From Malachius bipustulatus (lineage: Eukaryota; Arthropoda; Insecta; Coleoptera; Melyridae): a DNA stretch of 64,000 bases. Below, piece by piece: positions 10,516 through 21,929 of the stretch. The position numbers and the translations under genes are program-made. The notes beneath the pieces were generated by a model. That model was not told where the DNA came from, made no database searches, and was given only the letters and a program-made list of their open reading frames with translations. The stretch lies in contig OU342631.1 of the NCBI GenBank assembly GCA_910589415.1, positions 19,282,001 to 19,346,000 of the forward strand, given 5' to 3'. The first letter of the stretch is position 1, and each line of letters opens with the position of its first letter.

Positions 10516-11633
10516 CGCGATGATCGGTGCCCTTAGACCACTCCACATGCGACAAGACGTATTTGAATTACACAAGACGTATTACACAAATTTGACTTCA
10601 GAAGAAAAATAAATTATTCTTTCAACTGGCGCGGCTCCTTTTACAGCCGGTTTTGGGTGTCATTTAAAATCCTGGCAATGGTAATGATTGAGTTTGTTTG
10701 AAATAGATATAAGTGGACTGTATTTATAAGCTTGAGAATCCTTTCGGATTTTAATTAATGTTGATTTTAAAATTTTAAAATTTCGCAATGATGATTCATT
10801 TTACTTTTTACAGTTACCAAAAAACGCAATATCAATTTAAAGTAGGCATAAACTATTTCTTGATTCAAAGCACATCAATACAACATGACAATATGTACAA
10901 TCAAATAATACTCAAAACTTTACAAAGCTTCGCTTCACTTCACTGTTCTTATCAAAGCTTCTCTGTTCATACCGTCCTTGCTGGGCCCGGTTTTTCTAAG
11001 AATTTTAAAAAATAATTTTTTTATTGCAAGAATCTGAGGCTTATCACATCGACTTTTCGTTAACTATTACCGAGGTGCAGAGAGATTTCTCGCGATCTCT
11101 TTGGTATTCATCTCAATAAAAAACTCATACTTCAGGTGTAAATATTATATAAATGGAGCAATTTTCATTCTCCAAAAATCTGATTGGTGGTGTTGTAATG
11201 CCAGGAAGATAATTATAAGACTGACGTACTCTTAACGTGTTAGTTTTGGCTTAAAAATAAAAAAATGATCCTTAAAGAAGTTTTCATATTTCTCTAAACA
11301 AGCAGAGCTTTTTCACCAGTAGGTCTTTCGTATCTCAGCTTACTCCCGTGTACCTTAAACCAATCAAAGTAAAATGAACGAAGAATCTTATTGTTGTCCA
11401 ATCAAATTAGCAATTAATTAGCAAAACTTTTTATTGCCTTCAGTATCATAAATAGATTTTTGATTGGTTTTCTGTTTTATCTAAAATTGGAATCTGTTGG
11501 AAAATGTTTTACTAGAAATAATAACTTTAAATGGATAATCTCAGATTGAGACCTACATTTTCCTGTTAAGTTATTTTGCGAGCTTTCTGATCAAGAGAAA
11601 AAGGCTTCTGTATATATATTTTTTTGTATAAAG

Positions 11634-12798
11634 ATGTCTCATCTTAGAATCATTTTACTTGCTTGCTTCATTAAATTGGTATGTAAGTATTTGAAAATCA
11701 TTTCGCAAATTATTTACCTATTTTTTTTTAATGGAAGTTAAATAAATGTAAGTTAAGTTAAATAATATAGATAATAAAGAAATAATATAGAAGCGGCTAA
11801 CAATTTTTGCTCTTATTGATTATAGGAGTATTTGTTTCAATTTTATTGGGATTAAGTAACACATTGATTAAACATTTATTTACCCTCATTCTAATAATCT
11901 TATTTTTCCTTTATTATTCTTATCTTTAAACCTACTTTACTTCAGAACAGTCGGCTACCGCCTAACTGGATGGAACCGGTAAAATAACTACATTTTGACG
12001 TATTTTCAGGCATTTTCAAATATTTATGCTCCTAAAATACCGCAAACAAGACCTCATGGCGTAGAAGCAATTGCTCCATTACATAAACTACGTGACATAA
12101 ACGCATTAGACTACTTGCAAATAAAACTGAAGCTTCTAAATCGTAGCGTTCTTGCTTCTAACTGGTATGCCCACATAAGTTTCAAGAACATGGTAAACCA
12201 GGCGGAAGATCTGCTGACTGCTTTTGAGGGAGTCTTAGAGCAACAAGGTGCTTACTATAACTTTAAAACCAACGAATTGGAATATAATTGCCTAGCTTAC
12301 AATCTAGTTGAGGTTGAAAAATGCGTTATCTGCGCGCAAGAAGCAAATTATGGTGGTCTACAACTGGACCACATGCATGTATACAATAGGGAACTATCAA
12401 CATTAGCCGAATTGACAGAGATACAAATTAACCGAAGGCTAAAGGTACCACTCGAACAAGTCAATAATATGCTTAGTGCTATGGTGAAGGACGTTGAAGA
12501 TATAGCATACGATGAGGAGGAGATAATCCAAGATGTGTCTCAGCGTGTAGGTGCTAGATATTCATTAATACTGTCAGCTCTTAGGCCATATGTGACAGAT
12601 GAATTAATTCCGTCAATTTCAAAGAATTTTACTAAGACGGCCATTTCTTACTTCAAAACTCACTTGGAGGCGTACAACAACGAGAGTATGGCTGTCTTGA
12701 ATCGAGTTAGTGCCTGCTTTAACAGTTCTGTTCCCATGGTAACTACGTTCAATAGAGATTTGCCTCATCTTGGATTACTTGCAGCCCAATTTTTATAA
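11634..12798 (+). CDS. Secreted protein of unknown family, paralogue 2
   Basis: Exons 11634-11678 and 12010-12798; the intron is 331 bp, phase 0, donor GTATGT, acceptor TTTTCAG. The signal exon reads MSHLRIILLACFIKL. The 277-residue product keeps all four cysteines and the PQTRPHGVEA, NWYAH and KTHLEAYNNESM blocks of its paralogues. Differences from copy 1 cluster around residues 150-210 (for example YDEEEIIQDVSQRVGARYS). Both CCAAT motifs upstream and an AATAAA at 12911-12916 are kept, so this copy looks intact. Function is unknown. Confidence 0.75.
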
Positions 12799-14411
12799 TT
12801 ATTTTCCTAGAGTTTCATTGCTTAGAGAATAACTACCTACCACCTATACTGAAAAACCTATTTTATTTTCATGTAAGTAATTTTCATGGTAAAATTATTA
12901 TCTGAGCCTGAATAAACTGTAATTTATGAAATAATAATAACATTTTTTTCAACATAAGTACTATACACCTATCAATTCATTCCCTCGCAAAGGTCTAGTA
13001 AGAGCGCAATGGACTTTAGTGGGCGATCCCCGACTATACGCGATGATCGGTGCCCTTAGACCTCTCCATATGCGACAAGACGTTGTGTGGAGAGGAAAAT
13101 CGGTTCTCACAGTACGACCTTCCTCCTACAGCTCAGATAATGGTTCATGGTGATTGTTTGATCCAAATGCGTGATACCTACGGCTAGAAAGGATTGGGAC
13201 TATCAGGGAGACAATTTCTGACAGTTATACAGGAAAGCGGGAACGGTCGAAGATTAGTACTAAACTTGTAGTAGGGTAGGGTTCAAGTTGCCGGAAATCA
13301 ACTCTCAACGGTTTCGAGTGGATGGGTCAATTCCCAATAACTGTAGGTAGAAGAGAGATTCTCAATACTACACAACTTTAACTTCAGAAGAAAAATAAAT
13401 TATTCTGTCAACTGGCGAGGCTCCTTTTACAGCCGGTTTTGGGTGTCATTTGCAAATCCTGGCACTGGTGATGATTGAGTTTGTTTGATGAAAGATATAC
13501 CTATAAGTGGACTGTATTTATAAGCTTAAGAATCCTTTAGGATTTGAATTAATGTATATTTATTATTTTAAAATTTCGCAATCACGATTAATTTTACTTT
13601 ACATAGTTACCAAAATACGCAATATCAATTTAAAGTAGGTATAAATTTTTTCTCGATTCAAAGCTGCTTTAGTTTCTACGTTGTAGGCCACATCAATATA
13701 ACATAAGAATATGTACAATCAAATAATACTCAAAACTTTGAAAAAGCTTCGCTTCACTTCACCAGTTACCTACTGTTCTTATCAAAGCTTCTCTGTTCAT
13801 ACCATCCTTGCCGGGCCCGGTTTTTCTAAGAATTTCAAAAAAAAAATTTATTGCAAGAATCTGAGGCTTATCACGTCGACTTTTCGTTACCATTTACCGA
13901 GGTACAGAGATATTTCTCGCGATCTCTTAGGTATCCGTCAATAAGAAACTCATAGGTCAGGTGACTCAGGTGTAACTGTTATAAATGGAGCAATTTTTAT
14001 TCTCCAAAAATCTGATTGGTGGTGTAATGTCATGAAGGTAATTATAAGACTGGTGTTAGTTTTCAGATAAAAATAAAAAATGATCCTTCAAGAAGATTTC
14101 ATATTTCTCTAAATAAGCTGCGCTATTATATTACCAGTAGGTCTTTCGTATCTCACCTTACTCACTTGTAGCTTACAACTCTATTGTTGTCCAATCAAAG
14201 TCGCAACTAATTAGTAAACTTTTTTATTGCCGCCAGTATCCTAAATGGATATTTGATTGGTTTTCTGTTTCATCTAAAATTGAAATCTGTTTTACTACAA
14301 TAATGATTTTAAACGGTTAATCTCAGATTGCGACGTACATGTTCCTGTTGAGTTATTTTCCGAGCTTTCTAATCAAGAGAAAAACGATTGTATCATTTAG
14401 TATACCTGAAG

Positions 14412-15537
14412 ATGTCTCATCTTAGAATTATTTTCCTTGCTTGTTTCATTAGATTGGTAAGTATGTATTTGAAAATCATTTCGCAAATGGTGTGTTTTTT
14501 TATGTAAGAATCACCTTTAATGTCAGTTAGATAAGAAAAAAAAATAATACAAAAGCGGTTAGGAATTTTTGTTCTCATTGATTTTAGGAGTATTTGTTTC
14601 AATTTTATTGGGTTTTAGTAACACATTGATTAAACATTTATTTACCCTCAATCTTATTTTTTTCCATTATTTATTCTTTTACTTACTTCAGAACAGTTGG
14701 CTATCGCCTAACTGGACGGAAGGACGGAACAGGTAAAATAACTACATTTTGACGTATTTTCAGGCATTTTCAAATATTTATGTTCCTAAAATACCGCAAA
14801 CAAGACCTCATGGCGTAGAAGCAATTGCTCCTTTACATAAACTACGTGATATAAACGCATTAGACTACTTGAAAATAAAAGTGAAGCTTCTAAATCGCAG
14901 CGTTCTTGCTTCTAACTGGTATGCCTACACAAGCTTCAAGAACATGATAAACCAGGCGGAAGATCTGCTGATTGCTTTTGAGGGAGCCTTAGAGCAACAA
15001 AGTGCTTACTATAACTTTGAAACCAACGAATTGGAATATAATTGCCTAGCTTACAAGCTAGTTGAGGTTGAAAAATGCGTTATCTGCGCTCAAGAAGCTA
15101 ATTATGGTGGTCTACAACAGAACTACATGTATTTATACAATAGGGAACTATCAACATTAGCCGAATTGACAGAGATACAAATTAACCGAAGGCTAAAAGT
15201 ACCACTCGAGCAAATCAACAATATACTTAGTACTATGGTGAAGGAAGTCGAAAATAGAGAATACGATCCGGAGGAGATAATCCAAGATCTGTCTCAGCAT
15301 GTAGATGCTAAATATTCTTTTATACTGTCAGCTCTTATACCATATGTGACAGATGAATTAATTCCGTCAATTTCAAAGAATTTTACTAAGATGGCGATTT
15401 CTTACTTCAAAACTCACTTGGAGGCGTACAACAACGAGAGTATGGCTGTCTTAAATCGAGTTAGCACCTACTTTAACAGTTCTGTTCCTATGGTAACTAC
15501 GTTCAATAGAGATTTGCCTCATCTTGGATTACTTTAA
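14412..15537 (+). CDS. Secreted protein of unknown family, paralogue 3 (shortened, decaying)
   Basis: Exons 14412-14456 and 14764-15537; the intron is 307 bp, phase 0. The signal exon reads MSHLRIIFLACFIRL. A CAA to TAA change, judged against the aligned codon of copy 4, removes the last five residues. The fourth conserved cysteine is Tyr ('STYF' instead of 'STCF'), leaving three. The conserved AATAAA is lost in the 3' flank, and the first CCAAT motif is missing upstream. The rest of the frame is open. This copy may still be translated, but the combined losses point to relaxed constraint. Confidence 0.65.
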
Positions 15538-17159
15538 GCGCAATATTTATAATTATTTTCCTGGAGTTCTATTTCTTAGATTATAGCTACCTACCACCTA
15601 TACTGAAAAGCTTATTTTAGTTTCATGTTAAAATTATAATGTGAGCTATATTATAACGTATAAGCTGTAATGTATGAAATACATAATAATAATATTTTTT
15701 TAATATACTATAACACCTATCCATTTATTCCCCCGCAAAAGTCTAGTAAGAGTGCAATAGACTTTAGTGGGAGGTCGCCCACTATACGCGATGATCGGTG
15801 CCCTTAGACCTCTCCATATGCGACAAGACGTTGTGTGGAGAGGAAAATCCGTTCTCACATTACGACCTTCCTCCTAAAGCTCAGATAATGGTTCATTGTA
15901 ATTGTTTGATCCCAATGCGTGATACCTACGGCTACGGATACCTACGGATTGCGATTATCAGGGAGACAATTTCTGAGAGTTATACAGGAAAGCGGGAACG
16001 GTCGAAGATTTAGTACTAAATTTGTAGTAGGGTGTAGGGTAGGGTTCAAGTTGCCGGAAATCAACTCTTAGCGGTTTCGAGTGGATGGCTACATTCCAAT
16101 GTCAATTCCCAATAACTGTAGGTAGAAGAGAGATTCTCAATAGTACACAAATTTGACTTAAGAAGAAAAATAAATTATTCTTTCAACTGACGCGGCTCCT
16201 TTTACAGCCGGTTTTTGGTGTCTTTTGTAAATCCTGGCAATTGTATAATGATTGAGTTTGTTTGAAAGATATATAAGTGGAATGTATTTATAAGCTTAAG
16301 AATCCTTTCGGATTTGAATTAATGTTCATTTATTATTTTAAAATTTCATAATGACGATTTATTTTACTTGCTTTAGTTTCTACGCTGAAGGCCACATCAA
16401 TATGACATAACAATATGTACAATCAAATAATACTCAAAACTATGCAAAAGCTTCGCTTCACTTCACCAGTTACCTACTGTTCTTATCAAAGCTTCTCTGT
16501 TCATACCATCCTGGCCGGGCCTGGTTTTTCTAAGAATTTATAAAAATAATTTTTTTATTGCAAGAATCTGAGTCTTATCACATCGACTTTTCGTTACCAT
16601 TTACCGAGGTGCAGAGAGATTTCTCGCGATATGTTAGGTGTTCATCAAAAAATACTAGTATTCATCAAAAAGTCAGGTGTAAATATCATAAATGGAGCAA
16701 TTTTCATTCTCCAAAAATCTGATTGGTGGTGTTGTAATGCCAGGAAGGTAATTATAAGACTGACGTACTCTTAACATGATAGTTTTTGCTTAAAAATAAA
16801 AAATGATCCTTAAAGAAGTTATATTATATTTCTCTAAACAAGCAGAGCTATTATATCACCAGTAGGTCTTTCGTATCTCAACTTACTCCCGTGTACCTTA
16901 AACCAATCAAAGTAAAATGAACGAAGAATTTTATTGTTGTCCAATCAAATTTGCAATTAATTAGCAATACTTTTTATTGCCTTCAGTATCATAAATACAT
17001 TTTTGATTGGTTTTCTGTTTTATCTAAAATTGGAATGTTTTACTAGAAATAATGACTTTAAATGGATAATCTCAGATTGAGACCTACATTTTCCTGTTAA
17101 GTTATTTTGCGAGCTTTCTGATTAAGAGAAAAAGGCTTCTATATATTTTTTGTATAAAG
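15538..17159 (+). other. Intergenic part of the amplicon between copies 3 and 4
   Basis: Ordinary unit sequence with no separate gene. A 71-codon open stretch at 15798-16013 is not preserved in the matching positions of the other units. The upstream block for copy 4, with two CCAAT motifs, lies at about 16870-17159. Confidence 0.6.
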
Positions 17160-18427
17160 ATGTCTCATCTTAGAATCATTTTCCTTGCTTGTTTCATTAG
17201 ATTGGTAAGTAAGTATTTGAAAATAATTTCGCAAATGATGTAATTTTTTTAACGCCAAAATCAGTAATTAGGAAGTAATTAGGAATTTTTGTTCTCATTG
17301 ATTTTAGAAGTATTTGTTTCAATTTTATTGGGATTTTAAAGATTAGATTAGATTAGATTTATCGCGAGTAGGTCATTGTGACACTTCCACTGCAACCGAA
17401 GGTCTATTGTGGCTGACATCTAGTCGTGCTATATTAACTCCATCAGGTGAGCCTCTGACCGTTGAGGAAGCTGACCGTCTTGACTGGGACTTAGTAACAC
17501 ATTGGTTAAAAATTTATTTACTCTGATTATAATAATTTTATTTATTCCTTTTATTTACTCTTATACTTATTTCGGAACAGTCGGCTACCGCCTAACTGGA
17601 TGGAACAGGTAAAATACTACATTTTGACGTATTTTCAGGCATTTTCAAATATTTATGTTCCTCAAATACCGCAAACAAGACCTCATGGCGTAGAAGCAGT
17701 TGCTCCTTTACATAAACTACGTGATATAAACACATTAGACTTCTTGCAAATAAAACTGAAGCTTCTAAATCGCAGCGTTCTTGCTTCTAACTGGTATGCC
17801 TACACAAGCTTCAAGAACATGGTAAACCAGGCGGAAGATCTGCTAACTGCTTTTGAGGGAGCCTTAGAGCAACAAGCTGCTTTCTATAAATTTAAAAATA
17901 ACGAATTGGAATATAATTGCCTAGTTCACAATCTAGTTGAGGTTGAAAAATGCGTTAGCTGCGCGCAAGAAGCAAATTATGGTGGTCTACAACAGAATTA
18001 CATGTTACAATACAATAGGGAACTATCAACATTAGCCGAATTGACAGAGAGGAAAATTAATGAAACGCTAGAACTACCACTTGAACGAATCAATAAGATG
18101 CTTAGTACTATGGTGAAGGACGTTGAAGATATAGAATCCGATGCGGAGGATATAATCCAAGATGTGTCTCAGCAAATCAATGCTAAATATTCTTTTATTT
18201 TTTCAACTCTTAGGCCGTATGTTACAAAAGATTTAATTCCGACTGTATCAAATAATTTTACAAAGATGGCCATTTCTTACTTCAAAACTCACTTGGAGGC
18301 GCACAACAACGAGAGTATGGCTGTTTTAAATCGAGTTACTACCTGCTTCAACAGTTCTGTTCCTATGGTAACTACGTTCAGTAGAGATTTGCCTCAACTT
18401 GGATTACTTCAAGCGCAATTTTTATAA
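17160..18427 (+). CDS. Secreted protein of unknown family, paralogue 4
   Basis: Exons 17160-17204 and 17639-18427. The intron is 434 bp, longer than in the other copies because of an insertion at about 17335-17490. The signal exon reads MSHLRIIFLACFIRL and the product is 277 residues. All four cysteines are kept (the pair reads KCVSC). Replacements again concentrate near residues 145-215. An in-frame ATG at 17600 lies inside the intron and would give a version without signal peptide; the conserved acceptor at 17637-17638 argues against using it. AATAAA lies at 18554-18559. Confidence 0.75.
17335..17490 (-). mobile_element. Short retroelement-like insertion in the intron of copy 4
   Basis: About 155 bp absent from the introns of copies 2 and 3. 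It begins with GATTA repeats ('gattagattagattagatt'), followed by less AT-rich sequence. Read on the minus strand, it ends in a (TAATC)n-like tail, as short 3' ends of non-LTR elements or SINEs do. The family was not identified. Confidence 0.45.
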
Positions 18428-19160
18428 TTATTTTCCTAGAGTTCTATTTCTTATAGTAGGTATAACTATATACCTCTACCACCTATAACTGAAAAGCTTA
18501 TTTTATTTTCATGTAAGTAATTTTCATGTTAAAATTATCATGATGTAAACGTAAATAAACTGTCATGTATCAAATAATAATATATTTTTTTTATTATACT
18601 ATTCACCTATACATTTATTCCCCCGCAAAAGTCGCGAAAGAGCGCAATGGACTTTAGTGGGAGGTAGTCGAATATATGCGATGATCGGTGCCCTTAGACC
18701 ACTCAATATGCGACAAGTCGTTTTGTGGAGAGGAGAAATGGATCTTATAGATGGCTGACCGTTCTAATTGTTCTCGTCGTCACTCGTCAGTGTTCAAATT
18801 ATTGGCGCTTTATTTCCATGTGAAATGACCTTTCTTCTTACAGCTCAGTTAATTTTTACAGCTAAAAAGAACTGGGGCTGCCAGGAAAAAATTTATGATT
18901 AGAAAAGCGGGAACGATCGAAAGGTAATAATAAACTTGTAGTCGGGATCAAGTAGCTGGAAATCAACACCTAGCGGCTTAGAATGAAAGGATATTTTCCG
19001 GTGTCAATTCCCAATAAGTGGAGGTAAGAAGAGAGTCTCTCAATACTCCAGAAGTTTGACGTGAGAAGAAAACTATATTTATTATATTCTCTCAGCTGCG
19101 TGGCTCCTTTTATTGTGGGTTTTGTGTTGGTGTTATTTGCAAATCCTGGCCACGGTTAGT

Positions 19161-20280
19161 ATCGATTTGTTAGTGACATGCCCAATTGCTACGATAATTC
19201 TGGAACGAGAAGATCTGCATTTTCTGAGACATTTTTAGCGAGAGCTGCAAGGCTTTTATAGACATCTAGTATCTATATAATGCGAGGCTGGGATGGTATT
19301 CTGGCATCCGTGACTTGAAACATGTACAAACTTTTGATGATCTGTGAGATGACCATCCAGTTACTTTGAACGACTTAAGAACTGTTTTAGATTAACTGAA
19401 TTTGATTAGCTTTTGTATGTATTAACAAATTTATTGCCTACCATTAACAATTTTAGTTCAAGTTTTATCCATATTAGATAGTCGTGGTAATTTTAAATCA
19501 GACGAGTTTTATGTAGGAATATTACAATGCTCTGCTTTTCGAACCGCTGCTAATATACAATTAGCCATTAATGAATAATGTCTTTATAATGGTACAATAA
19601 TTGAACGTGTTGATAAGCCACAGAATTCATTTTCCAGATGTATTCACGCACATTGCCTTTTATAATTAAAATCAGGAAAAATCCATTCCGTAATTATAGG
19701 GTTCTTTATCCAGATAATGGCAATCTGTAGATTAGAGCCTTTATTACTAGGAGTAAACGTATACTCGGGCTAAATTAAGCCACATCAAATTAGGGTTTAT
19801 GAACTAAACTGTCACATTTTTACCCTTTGGAGTTAACTTTATCTCTCTTTGTATTCAACAAGACTTTCATCGTCACGATTTTTTCTGTTGGACGTAGAAC
19901 GTTCCGCAATATTACACGCGTTTCGATTTGAATTAATTTGTATTAATTTTAGAAAATGCGCAGTTTCGTCGGAGTAAAATCGCGAATACACATTATGATG
20001 GATTAGGAAATAAATACGACGTTGCCAGCTTAAGATAAAAATCGTGATTAATAATTTGGTCATCCTGACCTAAATATCCAAATTATCCAAGAATCACTCA
20101 AGAGTTAAATCTCATATCGAGAAAAATTTTCCCCGAAGGGTTTAATTGACTTGTAATTAAAGGGTATTGGAAAATGAATCCGTTTTCAGTGAGCCCTGAC
20201 AGCATCCAAAAATGCTCGTCTTAACTTAATCCATTTTTTTGCAACTGACAGCTTTTAATAAAACACATAAATAAAATCAA
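19161..20280. other. No recognised feature
   Basis: Single-copy-looking AT-rich DNA beyond the amplicon boundary. Short open frames (for example minus strand 19839-20063) show no recognisable motif. Confidence 0.5.
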
Positions 20281-21060
20281 TTATTGATTGAAACTTATGA
20301 AGTGAGTGAAGTGCCCTCCACCCTTATGGACACATTTTAATATGCGGTTACTCATTCCACCCCGAGCACTTCGAGATGCACTCTCTTTAGTTGACAACAG
20401 TTCAGGTGTATTGTTTATCTCGATTAACTTCTCCTCGATTCTGTCTCGTAATTCTTCCAAATCATTAATTGGTGCCATAATTATTGATTTTTCGGTGCAA
20501 GGTCATAAAAGGAAGTCACATGATGTGAGGTCATCAAAACGCTTCCTCAGTAAATCGAACGTTTCAATAATAGTCCATTATGTTGGTGCACCGTCCTGCT
20601 GAAAATATCGTTCTGCCGGTTTGTCGTCATGCTGAAATTCATAAACAGCTGAAGAATTTCTCCACTATATCGCACAGACAGAGCATTTATGTTCCCTTCA
20701 AAAAAGATTGTTCCAATTAATCGCCTAGCACTAATAATTGATGTCCAAACGCCAACTTTCTCATCAGGATGTAATGGATTTTCAAGAAACACACTTTTTG
20801 AAATGAATAAGCTTCATGCATCAGTGAAAAATTCTTGTTGAAAATTTTTCATTATCTTGTAAATTTTTGGAAAATCATGGACCAAAATTTATCCTTTCAG
20901 GTATGCCTCCAGGGAACAACTCGTGCACCACCTTCACACGATAACGATACAAGTGAGGATGTTTTCGAAGTAGACTGTCGGGTTTCTACGCAGAAACAAC
21001 AATTTGCTGAGCTACATGACGAACTGATGTGGGAGAAACATTTTGCATGATATTGCCAGC
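20281..21060 (-). pseudogene. Mariner/Tc1-type transposase remnant
   Basis: Minus-strand fragments in changing frames follow the layout of insect DDE transposases. First, at about 20900-21060, comes an HTH-like stretch containing 'RHVAQQIVVS', then after a stop 'SLLRKHPHLYRYRVKVVHEL'. Next, at 20547-20792, is the catalytic-core region 'FLENPLHPDEKVGVWTSI' then 'GTIFFEGNIN', reaching a decayed version of the QDGA motif. Last, at 20281-20478, is a C-terminal 'DLEELRDRIEEKL' and 'GGGHFTHF'. Stops and frame changes separate the parts and the catalytic acidic positions are not intact, so the copy is dead. Its terminal repeats were not located. Confidence 0.6.
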
Positions 21061-21929
21061 GATTTACACCTTTTCTTTCCTCTTGAATATTCCTCTTGGA
21101 GCTCAATTAAGCAGTGATCTATAGAGAATACCCAAGTTCCATCAAGCTTATTTCCGTTGCAAAAATAACTTTCAACTATAAAAGTTTTTTGCTCTTACGT
21201 AGTGAAATGGATCGCACCTAGGTAGGATGATAAGGAAATTATTCCATCGCCCTCATTAAATCAGCCCGAATCAAAAAAAGCAAACAGTGCAAGCATTAGG
21301 TACGTAAATACCTAAAGGTAAAATTGTTAGGAAATTAAATACAGCTACGCGCCGTTACATCAAGTAAACGATTCCCGTCAGCTTATTAAATATTCATAAA
21401 ATAGAAGCGCTCTAGCTACTGGAGTTCCAGCACTTTTAACAACATCGAAGAGACGGTCACCGCAAGGGTAGATAAATATTGCCAGATGCCTCTATGAATA
21501 CACCCCGCGCCGATTGAAAGGTTGAGCTGACCTAGAAACAGACCGGGTGAAGGAATGTGAAATCATGATTCAAACAATGACTTCATGCAAGGACAATAGT
21601 AACTCGTTAGGTATCATACCTACGATAATGTAAATTACACCAATCGATAGGGCGAATTAATAAACTGCAATAGCCGAAAATTCGCTGCGGTCCCGAAAAT
21701 GCAAGCAGGTGAAAATGCAAAATGAAGATGGAACCGGTGCAATTATAATAACTAGACACAATGGAAAGGTGCAGAACGCGTCGGCCGATTTGAAGGAAAA
21801 TTTAGGTAGTTCAGGTTTAGGACAATTCAGTAAGGTAGCCGCGAGGTCAAAGCGCTAAGTCTCGTAATTAGGGAAATATGATTAAGGAATAAATCACGAC
21901 ATGAGGCAATGTCAATAAGGTGCATTGTT
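21061..21929. other. No recognised feature
   Basis: No gene, repeat or inverted repeat was recognised. Base composition becomes noticeably less AT-rich from about 21400 onward. Confidence 0.4.

Larger units (their letters stand above)
10516..19160 (+). repeat. Tandem amplicon of about 2.75-2.8-kb units
   Basis: Conserved landmarks repeat with gene copies 2-4: 'ttacagccgg' near 10641, 13427 and 16203, and the 'cgatgatcggtgccctta' block near 10520, 13040, 15790 and 18678. Exon 1 starts are 2778 and 2748 bp apart. Homology fades out at about 19160, the right boundary of the array. In unit 1 about 300 bp after 'gcgacaagacgt' (10558) have been deleted relative to units 2 and 3. Confidence 0.85.

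Noticed and set aside
5502..10555. Recurring 60-73-codon open frames in the foldback arms
   Set aside because: They repeat once per 180-bp tandem unit on the mirror strand in each arm, and are explained by the repeat sequence itself.
17600..17638. ATG-initiated N-terminus of paralogue 4 inside the intron
   Set aside because: Not shared by the other copies and gives no signal peptide. The acceptor and upstream exon are conserved.
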